Below are positions 60,099-64,000 of a stretch of 64,000 nucleotides of DNA, piece by piece. The translations under genes and the position numbers were made by a program. The stretch is from assembly GCF_009664855.1 (NCBI RefSeq), contig NZ_CP045928.1:6273434-6337433 (forward strand), in the 5' to 3' direction. The first letter of the stretch is position 1; the number at the start of each line of letters is the position of its first letter. The stretch is from Flavobacterium sp. SLB02 (GTDB taxonomy: Bacteria; Bacteroidota; Bacteroidia; Flavobacteriales; Flavobacteriaceae). The notes below the pieces were generated by a model, which saw only the letters and a list, made by a program, of their open reading frames with translations, was not told the origin of the DNA and searched no databases.

Positions 60099-60656
60099 TT
60101 ATTTTTTCTTTTTAGGAGCAATGAACATAATCATTCTCTTTCCTTCCAAAACGGGCATAGCTTCCACTTTGCCATACTCCTCTAAGTCTGTAGCCAAACG
60201 AAGTAATAAAATTTGTCCTTGATCTTTATAGATAATAGAACGTCCTTTAAAGAAAACAAATGCTTTTAGTTTAGCACCTTCTTTTAGGAACTTCTCAGCA
60301 TTTTTTCTTTTAAATTCGTAATCATGCTCATCCGTCTGAGGACCAAATCTAATTTCTTTTACTACAACTTGCGTTGACTTAGCTTTTAATACCTTATCAC
60401 GTTTCTTTTGTTCGTAAACAAATTTCTTGTAATCCATTATTTTACAAACCGGCGGCTCAGCATTTGGCGAAATTTCAACCAAATCCAATTCGAACTGATC
60501 CGCTAAACGTAAAGCTTCTGCAAGCTTAAACACACCTGGTTCGATGTTCTCGCCTACTAGTCTTACTTCTTGTACACCACGAATAAGGTTATTTATTCTG
60601 TGTGCATCTTTTTTTTCTACTCGAGGTTGGTAACCTCTGTTGCTTCTTATTGCTAT
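60099..60656 (-). CDS. infC: Translation initiation factor IF-3, apparent AUA start codon
   Basis: A protein of 185 residues from position 60656. The conserved family N-terminus (AIRSNRGYQPRVEKK, then HRINNLIRGVQEVRLVGENI) begins right after an ATA codon in the place of the initiator Met. No ATG, GTG or TTG occurs in frame for the following 41 codons; a start at the GTG at 60533 would lose the N-terminal domain. The C-terminal domain (KEIRFGPQTDEHDYEFKRKN, FVFFKGRSI) is normal. IF-3 rejects non-AUG starts, so a rare start codon would make it repress itself, as with AUU in E. coli infC. The start lies 16 bases after the thrS stop. Confidence 0.93.
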   Translation of the reverse strand: MAIRSNRGYQPRVEKKDAHRINNLIRGVQEVRLVGENIEPGVFKLAEALRLADQFELDLVEISPNAEPPVCKIMDYKKFVYEQKKRDKVLKAKSTQVVVKEIRFGPQTDEHDYEFKRKNAEKFLKEGAKLKAFVFFKGRSIIYKDQGQILLLRLATDLEEYGKVEAMPVLEGKRMIMFIAPKKKK

Positions 60657-60672
60657 GACTTTATAATTTAAG

Positions 60673-62619
60673 TTAAACTGTAAAAACTTTTAATGTCTTT
60701 TTTATTTCTTCGTTTACAATAGCGACAAATTCATCAATTGTAACTGTAATATTCCCTTTTCCTTCTTGCCCGTGACGACGGATCGAAATAGTTCCGTTTT
60801 TCTCCTCTTCCTCACCTACAATAAGCATAAACGGTATTTTTTGCATTTCAGCATCTCTAATTTTCTTACCAATAGTTTCGCTTCGGTTGTCAATTAGGGC
60901 GCGAATTTCGTGATTTTCTAGCAAATCTAAAACTTTTTTAGCATATATTTCGTATTTCTCGCTCAAAGACAAGATTATAGCCTGTTCCGGCATTAACCAA
61001 AGTGGGAAATTTCCTGCTGTATGTTCCAGTAAAATTGCTATGAAGCGTTCCATAGATCCAAAAGGAGCTCTGTGAATCATAACCGGGCGATGTAATTCAT
61101 TATCAGCTCCTTTATAGGTCAATTCAAAACGTTCAGGAAGGTTGTAATCAACCTGAATAGTACCCAATTGCCATTGTCTTCCTAAAGCATCCTTAACCAT
61201 AAAGTCAAGCTTAGGGCCATAAAAAGCAGCCTCGCCATATTCTACTACAGTATTCAGTCCTTTATCTGCTGCGGCATTGATAATCGCATTCTCAGCTTTC
61301 TCCCAATTTTCATCAGACCCTATATATTTATCTCTGTTTTCCTGATCTCTCAACGAAATTTGAGCAGTAAAGTTTTCAAAGCCTAACGAGCCAAATACGT
61401 AAAGTACAAGGTCAATTACTTTTTTAAATTCCTCGTCTAACTGCTCCGGAGTACAAAAAATATGCGCATCATCCTGAGTAAACCCTCTCACACGAGTTAA
61501 ACCGTGCAATTCACCAGATTGCTCATATCTGTATACAGTGCCAAATTCAGCATAACGCTTAGGTAAATCTTTGTACGACCAAGGTCTTACGTTATAAATC
61601 TCACAGTGGTGAGGGCAGTTCATAGGTTTCAATAAAAACTCTTCGCCTTCAGCAGGAGTGTGAATAGGCTGAAAACTATCAGCACCATATTTCGCATAGT
61701 GACCAGAGGTAACATAAAGTTCTTTTTGACCAATATGTGGGGTAACCACTTGCTCATATCCAGCTTTCTTTTGAGCTTTCTTTAAAAACTGCTCCAAACG
61801 ATCTCTAAGAGCTGCACCTTTAGGTAACCATAAAGGTAAACCTTGACCAACTTTCTGAGAAAAAGCAAACAATTCAAGTTCCTTACCTAATTTACGGTGA
61901 TCACGACGTTTAGCCTCCTCAAGAAGTTCAAGATATTCAGTCAGGTCCTTTTGTTTCGGGAAAGAAGTTCCGTAAACACGAGTCAGCTGTTTGTTTTTCT
62001 CATCACCTCTCCAGTAAGCACCCGCAACACTCATAATTTTAAAAGCCTTGATGATACCAGTATTCGGGATATGTCCACCTCTACATAAATCAGTAAAAGT
62101 AGCATGATCACAAAAAGTAATAGTTCCGTCTTCAAGATTCGAAATCAATTCAGTCTTGTAAACGTTATCTTTATATAGTTCTAAAGCATCCGCTTTACTA
62201 ACCGGGCGCATTTTAAATTCATGTTTTCCTCTTGAGATTTCAAGAACACGGTCTTCGATCTTTTTAAAATCAGCATCAGTGATCTTTTGATCTTCAAAAT
62301 CCACATCATAATAGAAACCGTTTGAAATTGCAGGTCCAAGGGTCAGTTTAATTCCAGGAAACAATTCCTCAAGCGCTTGCGCCATTACGTGTGAAGTCGA
62401 ATGCCAGAAAGCTTTTTTTCCTTCTGCATCATTCCATGTATATAAAATAAGACTACCGTCGGTCGTCAATGGAGTTTCGGTTTCTATTGTTGTACCATTA
62501 AAAGAAGCAGAAATCACGTTTCTAGCAAATCCTTCACTAATGCTCTTAGCAACCTCCATCGGAGTTACACCTGAAGCAAACTCTCTAATTGACCCGTCGG
62601 GTAAAGTAATCTTAATCAT
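60673..62619 (-). CDS. thrS: Threonyl-tRNA synthetase
   Basis: A protein of 648 residues. It has an N-terminal TGS domain (ITLPDGSIREFASGVTPMEV), an editing domain with HSTSHVMAQALEELFPG and the HxxxH/C-type metal set (DHATFTDLCRGGHIPNTG), the class II catalytic core with MNCPHHCEIYN (zinc ligands, about residue 335), RYEQSGELHGLTRVRGFTQD and an anticodon-binding C-terminal domain. It charges tRNA-Thr. It is the first gene of the translation operon. The upstream region of 1.27 kb holds the rRNA control region on the other strand. Confidence 0.96.
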   Translation of the reverse strand: MIKITLPDGSIREFASGVTPMEVAKSISEGFARNVISASFNGTTIETETPLTTDGSLILYTWNDAEGKKAFWHSTSHVMAQALEELFPGIKLTLGPAISNGFYYDVDFEDQKITDADFKKIEDRVLEISRGKHEFKMRPVSKADALELYKDNVYKTELISNLEDGTITFCDHATFTDLCRGGHIPNTGIIKAFKIMSVAGAYWRGDEKNKQLTRVYGTSFPKQKDLTEYLELLEEAKRRDHRKLGKELELFAFSQKVGQGLPLWLPKGAALRDRLEQFLKKAQKKAGYEQVVTPHIGQKELYVTSGHYAKYGADSFQPIHTPAEGEEFLLKPMNCPHHCEIYNVRPWSYKDLPKRYAEFGTVYRYEQSGELHGLTRVRGFTQDDAHIFCTPEQLDEEFKKVIDLVLYVFGSLGFENFTAQISLRDQENRDKYIGSDENWEKAENAIINAAADKGLNTVVEYGEAAFYGPKLDFMVKDALGRQWQLGTIQVDYNLPERFELTYKGADNELHRPVMIHRAPFGSMERFIAILLEHTAGNFPLWLMPEQAIILSLSEKYEIYAKKVLDLLENHEIRALIDNRSETIGKKIRDAEMQKIPFMLIVGEEEEKNGTISIRRHGQEGKGNITVTIDEFVAIVNEEIKKTLKVFTV

Positions 62620-63420
62620 TGTTTATAATTTTGTGAATGCAAATATAACGCATTACAGAAATACATACAATACATATATACATGTTTATACCATAATATA
62701 TAAGAGTATGTTTAATAATTATCTCCAGTGGTATTTCTTTGTACTGTATATAAGGTACCTCAGTAAATTCAATCATTGGGTTTCTGAAACCTGTCGGGTT
62801 TATTTTTGTATCTATATAAGGAGAAGGTGCTACTATGAATATATAAGAGTAATTCTCGGTCCACGAAACCCGACAGGTTTTTGAGGCCTGTTGAGTTTAC
62901 TATGAATTCAGTTTGGAATTTGGAATTTAAGATTTGTAATTTGATTTTGGTTTAGGAGCTATTTCCTGCTATCTGTTCCAATCTTTTGTGCTGAACCCCA
63001 GCCACAAAAGGATTTCAACTACTGTCGGGGAAGTAGTATTTATAAGAATTAAGGGGGTGTATATATAAGTACATGTATATACAAGTAAAACCTTAGTGTT
63101 TTATTGAGTAGTAAGGCAAAAGAAAGCTTCGTGTCTTAGTGCCTTCGTGGTCAAACCAGATGAAACCAGTCAAAATCCAGTAAAACGAGTCCATACTAAT
63201 ATGACTTAATAATTAAATACTATTATAAAGTAATACAAAAAGGGGCGTCTTAGCCTGCGAACTCCATAAAAGCAGCAGTTCTTTTAATGCTTACATTAGG
63301 GAAAACGCATATCAATTAAGAAAATTCCTAGAAATCATAAAAAGGCAAAGTTCTAAGTTTTGTGTTATCAGAGTGTTAAGAGAAAGTTTCGAAAAACATT
63401 GAAATTATATAAGGAAAAAG
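62620..63420. repeat. Repeat-rich gene-free region between thrS and the rRNA promoters
   Basis: No gene is seen. It includes an inverted pair at 62787-62880, a copy of the TTAGGAGCTATTTCCTGCTA type repeat near 62952-62975 (compare 17953), a TCTTAGTGCCTTCGTGG stretch near 63139, and AT-rich palindromic TATATACATG stretches near 62670 and 63065. A 114-codon open frame at 62540-62884 runs into thrS and is not credible. Confidence 0.6.
62787..62880. repeat. Spaced 15-base inverted repeat
   Basis: AAACCTGTCGGGTTT (62787-62801) and AAACCCGACAGGTTT (62866-62880) are perfect complements, 64 bases apart. The same sequence is a tight hairpin at 18362-18394. Confidence 0.75.
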
Positions 63421-63421
63421 C

Positions 63422-63451
63422 TTGTGAATGTAAATAAAGAGACTACTTTTG
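63422..63451 (+). promoter_or_regulatory. rRNA promoter P1
   Basis: TTG (63422-63424), a 19-base spacer and TACTTTTG (63444-63451), followed by CACCCGC. It is the first of three similar promoters before 16S rRNA. Confidence 0.8.
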
Positions 63452-63543
63452 CACCCGCAACAGCGATAGACGTTCACTGAAATACTGACAAGCATACGGG
63501 ATCAAGGAGAAAATTTATTTTCAAAAAAAAGATTTCAAAAAGC

Positions 63544-63574
63544 TTGTGAGATTTGAAAACAGATGTTACATTTG
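63544..63574 (+). promoter_or_regulatory. rRNA promoter P2
   Basis: TTG (63544-63546), a 20-base spacer and TACATTTG (63567-63574), followed by CACCCCGC. The -7 box lies 123 bases after that of P1. An A-rich stretch (TTTTCAAAAAAAAG) precedes the TTG and could act as an UP element. Confidence 0.8.
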
Positions 63575-63669
63575 CACCCCGCAAAACACGGAAAGTTCAT
63601 TGATAGATTGGTTAGGAAATGAGAGGAAAACGAAAATAAAAATTTTCAAAAAAAAACTTCAAAATTTAC

Positions 63670-63699
63670 TTGCCGGTTAAAATAAATTTTCTACTTTTG
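63670..63699 (+). promoter_or_regulatory. rRNA promoter P3
   Basis: TTG (63670-63672), a 19-base spacer and TACTTTTG (63692-63699), followed by CACCCGC. The -7 box lies 125 bases after that of P2, again with TTTTCAAAAAAAAA upstream. The leader to 16S is about 180 bases and has a hairpin GATCTT / AAGATC (63858-63878) just before 16S. Confidence 0.8.
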
Positions 63700-63886
63700 C
63701 ACCCGCTTTGAGAGACAAGCGATATAAAAAAGAAACACGTTCGTAGACATATTGAATTGACAGCCGCTTTAACAGAGATGTTAGAGCAAAAGAATAAAGA
63801 GTAAGATAATCGAGAGATTAAAGAATAACCGATAGAGACTGATTCGAATAACAATACGATCTTGATTTATTTAAGATCAACAATAT

Positions 63887-64000
63887 ACGATGAAGAGTTT
63901 GATCCTGGCTCAGGATGAACGCTAGCGGCAGGCTTAACACATGCAAGTCGAGGGGTATATTTCTTCGGAGATAGAGACCGGCGCACGGGTGCGTAACGCG
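63887..64000 (+). rRNA. 16S ribosomal RNA, 5' part
   Basis: The universal 5' sequence AGAGTTTGATCCTGGCTCAG begins at 63894, which sets position 1 near 63887. It continues GATGAACGCTAGCGGCAGGC, then CTTAACACATGCAAGTCGAG and GGGTGCGTAACGCG, typical of Bacteroidota/Flavobacteriaceae. The gene runs off the end of the window. Confidence 0.97.

Noticed and set aside
62540..62884. 114-codon + strand frame overlapping thrS
   Set aside because: It is antisense to thrS at its start and then runs through repeat sequence; the predicted protein has no domain.

Overview
The window is a stretch of a Flavobacterium-type (Bacteroidota) chromosome. The signs are low GC, the Bacteroidota promoter signature (TTTG, about 19-20 bases, then TAnnTTTG) before many genes, a secreted protein with a type IX secretion C-terminal sorting domain, a zeaxanthin-type carotenoid cluster, many lipoprotein signals, and a 16S rRNA 5' end whose opening bases fit this group. 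No phage, transposase, CRISPR array or plasmid gene was seen. The unusual features are promoters, dispersed palindromes, broken genes and odd active sites.

Layout. 0-9 kb: an SDR dehydrogenase, a large T9SS-sorted nuclease-like protein, a MepB-like protein, an ECF sigma factor overlapping a membrane anti-sigma/beta-barrel fusion, and two lipoprotein genes, one of them broken. 9-12.8 kb: rmuC, a small membrane protein, a hotdog thioesterase, a VOC protein and a YceI protein. 12.8-25.5 kb: a photo-oxidative stress island. It holds a TIGR01777 epimerase, a TetR-like regulator, an AarF/UbiB-type kinase and two SDR-type proteins, which converge on a photolyase/cryptochrome, an SRPBCC protein, crtZ, crtB, crtI and a B12-binding MerR (CarH-like) regulator, followed by a Kir-type channel. 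25.6-33 kb: poorly characterised envelope proteins, a frameshifted secreted serine hydrolase and an AraC regulator. 33-35 kb: three identical tRNA-Lys genes and one tRNA-Leu around a DUF6438 lipoprotein gene with a damaged start.

35-48 kb is mostly housekeeping: aroK, a phosphoribosyltransferase, an S4 RNA-binding protein, an FKBP lipoprotein, split transketolase, a ChbG/YdjC deacetylase, tgt, an LptF/G permease, an EamA transporter, accA and dnaB. 48-58 kb is signalling: a three-gene sensor-kinase operon with a LuxR-type regulator, a hidden 41-residue membrane peptide gene, and two tandem TPR sensor kinases with one response regulator. 58-62.6 kb: a carboxymuconolactone decarboxylase-like protein with a Crp/Fnr regulator, then rplT, rpmI, infC and thrS as one translation operon. 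The last 1.3 kb is an rRNA control region with three tandem promoters and the first about 114 bases of 16S rRNA.

How the parts fit. The B12-photoreceptor regulator probably controls carotenoid synthesis and photolyase, so light triggers pigment and DNA repair; the AarF/SDR convoy next to it is a plausible but unproved lipid or quinone branch of the same response. rRNA, tRNA-Lys and transketolase promoters share a TTTGCACC block, suggesting common growth-rate control. infC appears to start with AUA, which would let IF-3 repress its own synthesis. Intergenic gaps carry several families of palindromic repeats typical of accumulated small non-autonomous elements.
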